From the NCBI GenBank assembly GCA_946187475.1, contig CAMHRJ010000173.1, positions 1 through 5,225 on the forward strand: a DNA stretch of 5,225 nt, written 5' to 3'. Below, one piece after another: positions 1 through 5,225 of this stretch (position 1 is its first letter; the number at the start of each line of letters is the position of its first letter). A model generated the notes under the pieces. It saw nothing but the letters and a program-made list of their open reading frames with translations, was not told where the DNA came from and did not search any database. This DNA comes from an uncultured Clostridia bacterium. Its GTDB lineage: Bacteria; Bacillota; Clostridia; Oscillospirales; Oscillospiraceae. The translations under genes and the position numbers were made by a program.

Positions 1-25
1 AACTCCAATTTCCGCCGCTCGAACC

Positions 26-1240
26 TTACGTTCTGTAGTCTCCGTTGATCTTCACGTAGTCATAGGTCAGATCGCAGCCCCAGGCGGTGGCGGAGGCCTC
101 CCCGTCGCCCAGGGTCACGAGAATGTCGATGGCGTCCTCGGAGAGGACGGTTTTGGCCGTCTCCTCGGAGAAGGGTATGCCCGCGCCCTTTTCGCAGACC
201 GTGATCTGCCCGGCTTTGGACCGGAAGCTGACGCCCACCTGATGCACATCCACGTCCGCGCCGCTGTAGCCGATGGCGCAGAGGACACGGCCCCAGTTGG
301 CGTCGGCGCCGAACATGGCGGCCTTCAGAAGGCTGGAGCAGACCACGCTTTTGGCGATGGTCTTGGCATTCGCCTCATCCTTCGCGCCGGTGACGGCGCA
401 TTCCAGCAGCTTCGTGGCGCCCTCGCCGTCGGCGGCGATGCAGCGGCAGAGGTGGACGGTCACGGTGTTCAGCGCCGCCATGAAGGCGTCGAAGTCCGCG
501 CCCTCGGAGACGATCTCCGGATTTTCCGCCATGCCGTTGGCCAGGATCGTCACCATGTCGTTGGTGGAGGTGTCCCCGTCGATGCTGACCATGTTGAAGG
601 TGCTCTGCACGTCGGTGGAGAGGGCCTTGCGCAGCATATCAGCGGAGATGGCGGCGTCGGTGGTGAGGAAGACCAGCATGGTGGCCAGATTCGGGTGGAT
701 CATGCCGCTGCCCTTGGCGATGCCGCCCAGGGTGCAGGTCTTGCCGCCCACGGTAAACTCCACAGCGATCTCCTTTTTCACCGTGTCCGTGGTCATGATG
801 GCCTCGGCGGCCTGGGCGCTGCCGCCCTCGGAGAGGGCTTCCACCAGGACGGGGATGCCCTGCTGAATGGGCGTGATGTCCAGGGGCTGGCCGATGACGC
901 CAGTGGAGGCCACCACCAAGTCATTGGCATTGATACCAAGCGCAGCGCCCACCAGGGCAGCGGTCTGCTCCGCCACCTGAATGCCGTCGGCGTTGCAGGT
1001 GTTGGCATTGCCGCTGTTGCAGATGACGGCCTGAGCCGTGCCGTCGGCAATGTGGGCCTTGGTCACGTCCAGCGGCGCGCCCTTCACCAGATTGGTGGTG
1101 TAGACCGCGGCGGCATGGGCGGGCTGCGCGCTGACGATCAGGGCCAGGTCCCGCTTGGTGTGGTTTTTCCGAATGCCGCAGTGGATGCCCGCTGCGGTAA
1201 AGCCCTTGGCGGCACAGACGCCGCCGGGAATAATGTTCAT
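26..1240 (-). CDS. argJ: Bifunctional glutamate N-acetyltransferase / amino-acid N-acetyltransferase (ornithine acetyltransferase)
   Basis: Transfers the acetyl group of N-acetylornithine to glutamate, giving ornithine and N-acetylglutamate, so the acetyl group is recycled. Many family members can also use acetyl-CoA to start the cycle; whether this one does cannot be read from sequence. It is an Ntn-fold enzyme made as a proprotein that self-cleaves before a threonine. The expected site is A186/T187 in HPNLATML (182-189), which would give an alpha chain of about 186 residues and a beta chain of about 218. Also visible are NSGNAN (75-80), the oxyanion-hole STGVIG (112-117, T113-G114), KGSGMI (176-181), FNMVSIDGDTSTND (215-228), DGEGATK (271-277), DANWGRV (313-319) and the terminal INGDYRT. 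Length (404) is typical. GGAGG at 1248-1252, 7 nt upstream, fixes the start. Its presence suggests the cyclic pathway without a separate ArgE deacetylase. Confidence 0.97.
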   Translation of the reverse strand: MNIIPGGVCAAKGFTAAGIHCGIRKNHTKRDLALIVSAQPAHAAAVYTTNLVKGAPLDVTKAHIADGTAQAVICNSGNANTCNADGIQVAEQTAALVGAALGINANDLVVASTGVIGQPLDITPIQQGIPVLVEALSEGGSAQAAEAIMTTDTVKKEIAVEFTVGGKTCTLGGIAKGSGMIHPNLATMLVFLTTDAAISADMLRKALSTDVQSTFNMVSIDGDTSTNDMVTILANGMAENPEIVSEGADFDAFMAALNTVTVHLCRCIAADGEGATKLLECAVTGAKDEANAKTIAKSVVCSSLLKAAMFGADANWGRVLCAIGYSGADVDVHQVGVSFRSKAGQITVCEKGAGIPFSEETAKTVLSEDAIDILVTLGDGEASATAWGCDLTYDYVKINGDYRT

Positions 1241-1264
1241 AACGATTCCTCCGTTGTGAGTATG

Positions 1265-1391
1265 CAGTGTGAAGAGTGGAGTGTGGAGTTTAAATGGATC
1301 GCCTGCGGCGATGTTTTAAAATGCGCTTTTTCAATCGTTTGCGCAGCAAACACTTTTAAACTCCTAACTCCAAACTCCTAACTCCACACTG
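1265..1391. repeat. Palindromic MITE-like / structured intergenic element between argC and argJ
   Basis: About 127 bp fill the gap between the argC stop and the argJ ribosome site. The outer ends are inverted (CAGTGTG at 1265-1271, CACACTG at 1385-1391), and so are the inner ends (GGAGTTTAAA at 1285-1294, TTTAAACTCC at 1355-1364). Between the arms are two perfect 6-bp stems with 3-nt loops: ATCGCC-TGC-GGCGAT (1298-1312) and GTTTGC-GCA-GCAAAC (1337-1351). TTTAAA motifs mark the joints at 1289-1294, 1314-1321 (TTTTAAAA) and 1355-1360. There is no ORF or ribosome site of its own, no clear target-site duplication and no U-run terminator. It may be a non-autonomous mobile or dispersed repeat, or a structured RNA in the operon mRNA. 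Confidence 0.7.
1359..1389. repeat. Tandem 7-bp repeats in the right arm of the element
   Basis: Four consecutive units read AACTCCT, AACTCCA, AACTCCT, AACTCCA (1359-1386), then CAC. The left arm carries about three related inverse units (TGTGAAG, AGTGGAG, TGTGGAG, 1268-1288). Both arms are therefore degenerate heptamer tracts, and the two differ in unit number. Confidence 0.8.
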
Positions 1392-1392
1392 T

Positions 1393-2316
1393 TTATACAT
1401 TCAATCCCGTTGTTTCGGGAAGTCCCATTACGATGTTCATGTTCTGGATGGCGGCGCCGGAGGCGCCCTTGCCCAGGTTGTCGAAGCGGGAGATCAGCAA
1501 AATGCGCTCGGCATTGCCGCTGACCAGCACCTCCATGTCGTCTCTGCCGGAGCAGACGTTCGCCGCGGCGAGGCCGTCGGCGTCCGGGCTTTCGCTGTAA
1601 TGGACCACGGCGCTGTGATAGCAGTCCTTGTAGAGCGCCTTCACGTCGTCCATGGTGCCGTTCAAATCCTTGGCGAACACCGGCACCGTGACGCACATGC
1701 CGCTGTAGAAATCCGCCACGATGGGACAGAACACCGGCGTCACCTCAAGACCCGTCACCTGCACCATCTCCTTCAGGTGCTTGTGCTGCTGGGGCAGGCC
1801 GTACTGCCGGGGCGCGTCGTATTTCGCGGCGCGATCCTGGGCCTCATATTCCGCGATCATGGCCTTGCCGCCGCCGGAATAGCCCGTGACGGAAAAGCAG
1901 GTCAGCGCCGCGTCCGGCTTCAGCAGTCCGGCGCGGACCAGCGGCTCCACCAGGACGATGAATCCGCTGGCGTGGCAGCCGGGATTCGCGATGCGCTTGC
2001 TCGTTTGAATTTTCTCCCGCTGGTCTCCCAGCTCCGCGAAGCCGTAGACCCAGTCTGGGTTCGTGCGGTGGGCGGTGGAGGTGTCGATGACGGCCACATG
2101 GTCGCTCTCCACCAGAGAGGCGGACTCCACCGCCGCCGCGTCGGGCAGGCAGAAAAAGGCGATGTCCGCGCTGTTGATGGCGTCCTTTCGGGAGCTTAAA
2201 TCCTTGCGCAGGTCGCCGGTGAGGGTGATGAGCTCCAAATCGGGGCGGTCTTTCAATCTGTCATAAATCTTCAGGCCGGTGGTGCCGGCGCTGCCGTCGA
2301 TGAATACCTTGGTCAT
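1393..2316 (-). CDS. argC: N-acetyl-gamma-glutamyl-phosphate reductase, type 2
   Basis: NADPH-dependent reductase converting N-acetylglutamyl phosphate to N-acetylglutamate semialdehyde, the third step of arginine synthesis, in the cytoplasm. At 307 residues it is shorter than the type 1 enzymes of E. coli or Bacillus (about 335-345), and its wording matches type 2 (Rhizobium-like) ArgC. The nucleotide-binding GSAGTTG is at 8-14, IDTSTAHR at 77-84, DWVYGFAEL at 88-96, and the catalytic cysteine is C114 in ANPGCHASG. GYSGGGK lies at 145-151. The HKH pair (H178, H180) is followed by E183, with Lys where a Pro is common. The C-terminal DNLGKGASGAAIQNMN is at 279-294. The ATG overlaps the argH stop by 4 nt and has an excellent AAAGGAGG, 10 nt upstream, inside argH. 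Its stop is followed almost at once by the repeat element that separates it from argJ. Confidence 0.97.
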   Translation of the reverse strand: MTKVFIDGSAGTTGLKIYDRLKDRPDLELITLTGDLRKDLSSRKDAINSADIAFFCLPDAAAVESASLVESDHVAVIDTSTAHRTNPDWVYGFAELGDQREKIQTSKRIANPGCHASGFIVLVEPLVRAGLLKPDAALTCFSVTGYSGGGKAMIAEYEAQDRAAKYDAPRQYGLPQQHKHLKEMVQVTGLEVTPVFCPIVADFYSGMCVTVPVFAKDLNGTMDDVKALYKDCYHSAVVHYSESPDADGLAAANVCSGRDDMEVLVSGNAERILLISRFDNLGKGASGAAIQNMNIVMGLPETTGLNV

Positions 2317-3689
2317 GCTTCCAGGGCCTCCTTTACATAGGCGATCTGCGCCTCCACCGAGGCGACGGAGGTGCCGCCCTGAGAGATGCGCTTCTCCACG
2401 CAGGCGGCGAGGTCGATCTCCGAATAGAGATCCTCTTCAAACAGCTCGCTGAACTGCTTGTAAGCCTCCAGCGGCAGCTCCTCCAGCACGGTGTGCTCGG
2501 CGATGCACTTGGCAACCAGCTGGCCGGAGATCTTATAGGCGCTGCGGAAGGGCAGTCCCTTCTTCACCAGATAATCCGCCAGATCGGTGGCGTTGATGAA
2601 CCCGGTCTGGGCGGCTTTTTTCATATTCTCGGGTTTTGTCACCATGGTCTCGATCATGGGCGCGAAGACCTGCAGGCACATCTTCACGGTGTCCACCGCG
2701 TCGAAGACGGCCTCCTTGTCCTCCTGCATGTCCTTGTTGTAGGCCAGGGGCAGGCCCTTGAGGGTGGTGAGCAGGGCCATGAGATCGCCGTAGACTCTGC
2801 CGGTCTTGCCCCGCACCAGCTCTGCCATGTCGGGGTTTTTCTTCTGGGGCATGATGCTGGAGCCGGTGGTGTAGGCGTCCGAGAGGGAGACGAACTGGAA
2901 CTCCCAGCTGCTCCAGAGGATCAGCTCCTCCGAAAGCCGGGACAGGTGCATCATCAAAATGGCGTAGGCGCTCAGAAGCTCCAGACAGAAATCCCGGTCG
3001 GAGACGCCGTCCAGACTGTTCATGGCGATGGCGTCAAAGCCCAGGGCGATGGCCTCCATCCAGCGGTCGGTGTCGTAGGTGGTGCCCGCCAGGGCGCAGC
3101 AGCCGATGGGCGAGACGTTCATGCGCATGGAGGCGTCCAGCATCCGGTCCATGTCTCGCAGGAGCATCATGGCGTAGGCCATCAGATGGTGGCCGAAGGT
3201 GATGGGCTGGGCCCGCTGGAGGTGGGTGTACCCCGGCAGGATGGCGGCCTTGTTGGCCTCCGCCTGAGAAATCAGGGCCTGCAGCACGTCCTTGGTGAGG
3301 CTCATGATCTCAGCGTTTTCCCGGCGGAGATAGAGCCGCAGATCCAGAGCCACCTGGTCGTTCCGGCTGCGGGCGGTGTGCAGGCGCTTGCCCACGTCGC
3401 CGATGCGCTCCGTGAGCACCTGCTCGACGAACATATGGATGTCCTCGCAGGCCAGGTCGAATTCCAGCGCCCCGGACTCCAGGTCCTCCAGAATGCCCTG
3501 GAGGCCGTCGATGATGGCCTCGGCGTCGGCCTGGGCGATGATGCCCTTGGCGCCCAGCATGGCCGCGTGGGCCATGGAGCCGGTGATGTCCTCCCGGAAC
3601 ATGCGGCAGTCGAAGCGGATGGAGGAATTGAAATCATCCGCGATCTGATCGGTATCTCCGGCGGTCCTGCCCGCCCAAAGTTTCGCCAT
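2313..3689 (-). CDS. argH: Argininosuccinate lyase
   Basis: Cytoplasmic lyase of the fumarase/aspartase superfamily, homotetrameric in known members; it splits argininosuccinate into arginine and fumarate, the last step of the pathway. I place the start at 3689, giving 458 residues beginning MAKLWAGR, the usual ArgH N terminus, with AAGGAG 9 nt upstream. An in-frame ATG at 3734 would add 15 residues, but it has no ribosome site and lies inside a hairpin. Family signatures are present: TARSRNDQ at 105-112, PGYTHLQRAQP at 152-162 (H156 is the family's catalytic-region His), and the superfamily signature GSSIMPQKKNPD at 276-287 on the mobile loop, carrying the catalytic serine (S277/S278). A C-terminal helical region follows, with no sign of damage. 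The stop codon overlaps the argC start (ATGA), which suggests translational coupling. The product of argG is its substrate, so adjacency is expected. Confidence 0.98.
   Translation of the reverse strand: MAKLWAGRTAGDTDQIADDFNSSIRFDCRMFREDITGSMAHAAMLGAKGIIAQADAEAIIDGLQGILEDLESGALEFDLACEDIHMFVEQVLTERIGDVGKRLHTARSRNDQVALDLRLYLRRENAEIMSLTKDVLQALISQAEANKAAILPGYTHLQRAQPITFGHHLMAYAMMLLRDMDRMLDASMRMNVSPIGCCALAGTTYDTDRWMEAIALGFDAIAMNSLDGVSDRDFCLELLSAYAILMMHLSRLSEELILWSSWEFQFVSLSDAYTTGSSIMPQKKNPDMAELVRGKTGRVYGDLMALLTTLKGLPLAYNKDMQEDKEAVFDAVDTVKMCLQVFAPMIETMVTKPENMKKAAQTGFINATDLADYLVKKGLPFRSAYKISGQLVAKCIAEHTVLEELPLEAYKQFSELFEEDLYSEIDLAACVEKRISQGGTSVASVEAQIAYVKEALEA
2327..2334 (-). promoter_or_regulatory. 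argC ribosome binding site inside the argH 3' end
   Basis: AAAGGAGG on the minus strand, a full-length match to the anti-Shine-Dalgarno, 10 nt before the argC ATG. It lies within the last codons of argH, with the ATGA stop/start overlap downstream at 2316-2313. ArgC can therefore be started either by coupling to argH translation or independently. Confidence 0.85.
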
Positions 3690-3698
3690 GGTTCGTTT

Positions 3699-3704
3699 CT
3701 CCTT
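3699..3704 (-). promoter_or_regulatory. Ribosome binding site that fixes the argH start
   Basis: AAGGAG on the minus strand, 9 nt before the ATG at 3689. It supports MAKLWAGR as the true N terminus rather than the in-frame upstream ATG at 3734, which has no such sequence. Confidence 0.85.
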
Positions 3705-3710
3705 AATAGT

Positions 3711-3745
3711 CCACGATCCTGCATGGTTTCCCATGCAGGATGTGG
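3711..3745 (-). other. argG-argH intercistronic hairpin with GAAA tetraloop
   Basis: The minus-strand RNA can form an 11-bp perfect stem, AUCCUGCAUGG pairing with CCAUGCAGGAU, capped by GAAA (a GNRA loop). Past one bulged C, four more pairs (CCAC/GUGG) extend it. The base of the stem lies 6 nt before the argH ribosome site. No U-run follows, so it is not a standard intrinsic terminator. Protection of the argG 3' end, a processing site, or tuning of argH translation are possible roles, all inferred. Confidence 0.75.
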
Positions 3746-3769
3746 GACAGATTTTGAGTTTTGTGATGA

Positions 3770-4987
3770 TTATTTCTTGCCGTCTACCAGCGCCTGCACC
3801 TGAATGGGCAGACCGTAGAGGTTGATGAAGCCCGCGGCGTCGGCCTGGTTGTAATCGCTCTCGCCGAAGGTGGCGATCTCCTCGCTGTAAAGGCTGTAGG
3901 GACTCCAGACGCCGGCGTTGATCATGTTGCCCTTATAGAGCTTCAGACGCACGGTGCCGGTGACCTTCTCCTGGGTCTTGTCCACGAAGGCGCTGAGGGC
4001 CTCGCGCAGCGGCGTGAACCACTGGCCGTTGTAGACCAGCTCCGCGAAGGTGATGGCGATGCGCTCCTTCTCGTGGGCGGTCATCTTGTCCAGGCAGATG
4101 GTCTCCAGGACCTTGTGGGCCTTGTAGAGGATCGTGCCGCCGGGGGTCTCATAGACGCCGCGGCACTTGATGCCCACGAGACGGTTTTCCACGATGTCCA
4201 GAAGGCCGATGCCGTTTTTGCCGCCCAGCTCGTTGAGCTTCAGGATGACGCCCTTGGGGGTCAGCTGCTCGCCGTCCACGGCCACGGGGACGCCCTGCTC
4301 AAAGTCGATGGTGACGTAGGTGGGCTCGTCGGGCGCGTTGATGGGGCTCACGCCCATCTCCAGGAAGCCTTCCTTCTCGTAGGTGGGCTCATTGCCCGGG
4401 TCCTCCAGATCCAGACCCTCGTGGCTCAGGTGCCAGAGGTTCTTGTCCTTGGAATAGTTGGTCTCGCGGTTGATCTTCAGGGGTACGTTGTGGGCCTCGG
4501 CGTAGTCGATCTCCTCTTCCCTGGACTTGATGTTCCATTCACGCCAGGGGGCGATGACGGGCATGGTGGGCGCGAAGTGCTTGATGGCCAGCTCGAAACG
4601 GACCTGGTCGTTGCCCTTGCCGGTGCAGCCGTGGCAGATGGCGTCGGCGCCCTCCTTCTGGGCGATCTCCACCAGCCCCTTGGCGATGATGGGACGGGCG
4701 TGGCTGGTGCCCAGCAGGTATTCCTCATACATGGCGCCGGCCTTGATGCAGGGGATGATGTAGTCGCTGGCGTATTCCTCGGTGAGGTCCAGCACATAGA
4801 GCTTGGACGCGCCGGTGGCCAGTGCCTTTTCCTCCAGACCCTCCAGCTCGTCGGCCTGGCCCACGTTGCCGGAGACCGCGATGACCTCGCAGTTGTTGTA
4901 GTTCTCCTTCAGCCAGGGGATGATGATGGACGTATCCAGACCGCCGGAATAGGCGAGGACGACTTTCTTGATGTCTTCTTTTTTCAT
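3770..4987 (-). CDS. argG: Argininosuccinate synthase
   Basis: Cytoplasmic enzyme that joins citrulline and aspartate, using ATP (to AMP and PPi), to make argininosuccinate, the penultimate step of arginine synthesis. The 405-residue length is normal for the family. The N-terminal ATP pyrophosphatase loop SGGLDTS is at residues 14-20, followed by GNVGQ at 40-44. The substrate-binding block with Y90 and T94 leads into ARPIIAK (97-103), and [14 protein letters not shown] spans 119-132. The citrulline-binding serines of the family fit S179 and S188 in the [14 protein letters not shown] stretch; E267 and Y279 lie in the conserved [18 protein letters not shown] block (267-284). C275 stands where many homologues have Ser, probably a tolerated variant. 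The start is supported by GGAGG at 4996-5000, 8 nt upstream. It is the first gene of the operon, directly behind an ArgR-controlled promoter, and argH follows after 80 nt. Identification is very secure. Confidence 0.98.
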   Translation of the reverse strand: MKKEDIKKVVLAYSGGLDTSIIIPWLKENYNNCEVIAVSGNVGQADELEGLEEKALATGASKLYVLDLTEEYASDYIIPCIKAGAMYEEYLLGTSHARPIIAKGLVEIAQKEGADAICHGCTGKGNDQVRFELAIKHFAPTMPVIAPWREWNIKSREEEIDYAEAHNVPLKINRETNYSKDKNLWHLSHEGLDLEDPGNEPTYEKEGFLEMGVSPINAPDEPTYVTIDFEQGVPVAVDGEQLTPKGVILKLNELGGKNGIGLLDIVENRLVGIKCRGVYETPGGTILYKAHKVLETICLDKMTAHEKERIAITFAELVYNGQWFTPLREALSAFVDKTQEKVTGTVRLKLYKGNMINAGVWSPYSLYSEEIATFGESDYNQADAAGFINLYGLPIQVQALVDGKK

Positions 4988-4999
4988 GACGGGAACCTC

Positions 5000-5038
5000 C
5001 GTGAATAATTATTTATTAGCTTGTGTATATTATTCATT
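5000..5038. promoter_or_regulatory. Proximal tandem ARG-box operator (ArgR/AhrC)
   Basis: Two ARG-type boxes lie side by side. The first (5000-5017) contains TGAAT-AATT-ATTTA at 5002-5015, one base from the core consensus TGNATWWWWATNCA. The second (5021-5038) has a perfect right half, ATTCA at 5032-5036, and a degenerate left half. Their centres are 21 bp apart with a 3-bp gap, the classical arrangement for an ArgR hexamer. The pair covers the -10 and the probable start point, so arginine-bound ArgR should block RNA polymerase. Sites are inferred from consensus only. Confidence 0.7.
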
Positions 5039-5057
5039 AATTCCCAGAGAAAGTCAA
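5029..5057 (-). promoter_or_regulatory. Sigma-A type promoter of the arg operon
   Basis: Read on the minus strand, TTGACT (5057-5052, 5/6 match to the -35 consensus) is separated by exactly 17 bp from AATAAT (5034-5029, 5/6 match to TATAAT). Transcription should start near 5020-5022, leaving a leader of about 35 nt before the argG ATG, too short for a T-box or riboswitch. It is the only strong pair I found in the 238-nt noncoding region. The -10 lies inside the proximal ARG-box operator. Confidence 0.8.
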
Positions 5058-5117
5058 GTCCCTTTTCCGAAAATAGTGCATAAGATTTGGCCGAAATCCC
5101 GGATTCTTTTATGAAAA

Positions 5118-5135
5118 ATGGCATTTTCATGCAAT
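5118..5135. promoter_or_regulatory. Possible second distal ARG box
   Basis: GGCAT-TTTC-ATGCA at 5120-5133 matches the ARG core at 12 of 14 positions, and the 18-bp site shares 14 of 18 bases with the perfect box 31 bp away (about three helical turns). It also overlaps a short palindrome, AAAATG-G-CATTTT, at 5115-5127. It is weaker than the neighbouring box, so this is a tentative call. Confidence 0.4.
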
Positions 5136-5148
5136 TCTGAGTGGATAG

Positions 5149-5166
5149 AATGCATTTTTATGCATT
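5149..5166. promoter_or_regulatory. Distal ARG box with perfect core
   Basis: The core TGCAT-TTTT-ATGCA at 5151-5164 matches TGNATWWWWATNCA at every position and is symmetric outside the AT centre. It is the best ARG box in the window, yet it lies about 130 bp upstream of the predicted argG start point. It may help repress argG through looping, or serve a divergent gene beyond the window end. Confidence 0.6.
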
Positions 5167-5225
5167 TATGCATGAATAGACGCATTCGCGCAGGCTTTAA
5201 GCGGCAAATTAGAATTTATCGGGAT

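Noticed and set aside
1298..1351. Intrinsic terminators within the argC-argJ gap
   Set aside because: Both stems are only 6 bp. On the minus strand neither is followed by a U-run; the short T-tracts on the plus side follow no plus-strand gene.
242..1381. Plus-strand open frame (379 codons) opposite argJ, running into the intergenic element
   Set aside because: Antisense shadow of argJ with low-complexity His/Gly/Ala composition; its last part simply reads through the repeat element. No supporting motif.
1364..1696. Minus-strand open frame in another phase over the 3' part of argC
   Set aside because: Out-of-frame reading of argC. The argC frame is intact through its conserved C-terminal block, so there is no frameshift to explain.
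3690..3734. N-terminal extension of ArgH from the ATG at 3734
   Set aside because: No ribosome site precedes it, the ATG is in a stable hairpin, and the extra 15 residues do not resemble ArgH; the site at 3699-3704 supports 3689.
2493..3803. Long plus-strand open frame (436 codons) opposite argH
   Set aside because: It is antisense to a complete argH with all family motifs. Its His/Gly/Val/Asp-rich translation is what the complement of GC-rich codons gives, and it runs through the intercistronic hairpin into the end of argG. It has no recognisable domain.
4073..5008. Plus-strand open frame (311 codons) opposite argG
   Set aside because: Shadow of argG; Leu/Val/Gly/Asp-rich with no domain, and it would end within the argG ribosome site and operator.
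4988..5022. T-box or other riboswitch in the argG leader
   Set aside because: The predicted leader is only about 35 nt and contains none of the T-box conserved sequence or structure; regulation is better explained by the ARG boxes.
5091..5106. Small palindrome AATCC-C-GGATT upstream of the promoter
   Set aside because: Only 5-bp arms and no link to a known site; such a dyad is expected by chance in a region this size.

Overview
The window is an arginine biosynthesis operon. All four genes lie on the minus strand and are transcribed from the high-coordinate end: argG (argininosuccinate synthase), argH (argininosuccinate lyase), argC (N-acetyl-glutamyl-phosphate reductase, short type 2 form) and argJ (bifunctional ornithine acetyltransferase / N-acetylglutamate synthase). 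All four look complete, with family motifs and catalytic residues in place. GC-rich genes with strong AAGGAGG-type ribosome sites, an AT-rich promoter with a sigma-A type -35/-10 pair, ArgR boxes and the protein wording suggest a GC-rich gut-type Clostridia (Oscillospiraceae-like). That assignment is inference; no rRNA or marker gene is present.

Layout, in the direction of transcription. Positions 5225-4988 are a noncoding regulatory region. It holds a promoter (TTGACT, 17 bp, AATAAT), a proximal tandem ARG-box operator covering the -10 and expected start site, and a second cluster of ARG-like boxes about 100-140 bp further upstream. argG runs 4987-3770. An 80-nt gap follows, with a 15-bp hairpin closed by a GAAA tetraloop. 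argH runs 3689-2313 and overlaps argC (2316-1393) by ATGA. The 152-nt gap before argJ is almost wholly occupied by a palindromic, MITE-like or structured repeat built from 7-bp units. argJ runs 1240-26, and only 25 nt remain after it.

How the genes work together: ArgC and ArgJ act in the acetylated half of the pathway. ArgJ recycles the acetyl group from N-acetylornithine to glutamate, while ArgG and ArgH convert citrulline plus aspartate to arginine plus fumarate. ArgB, ArgD, ArgF and carbamoyl-phosphate synthase are needed to complete the route and are not in the window; argB/argD probably lie beyond position 1.

No unknown protein system is present. The parts worth a second look are noncoding: the intergenic element between argC and argJ, the GNRA hairpin between argG and argH, and the distal ArgR-box ladder.
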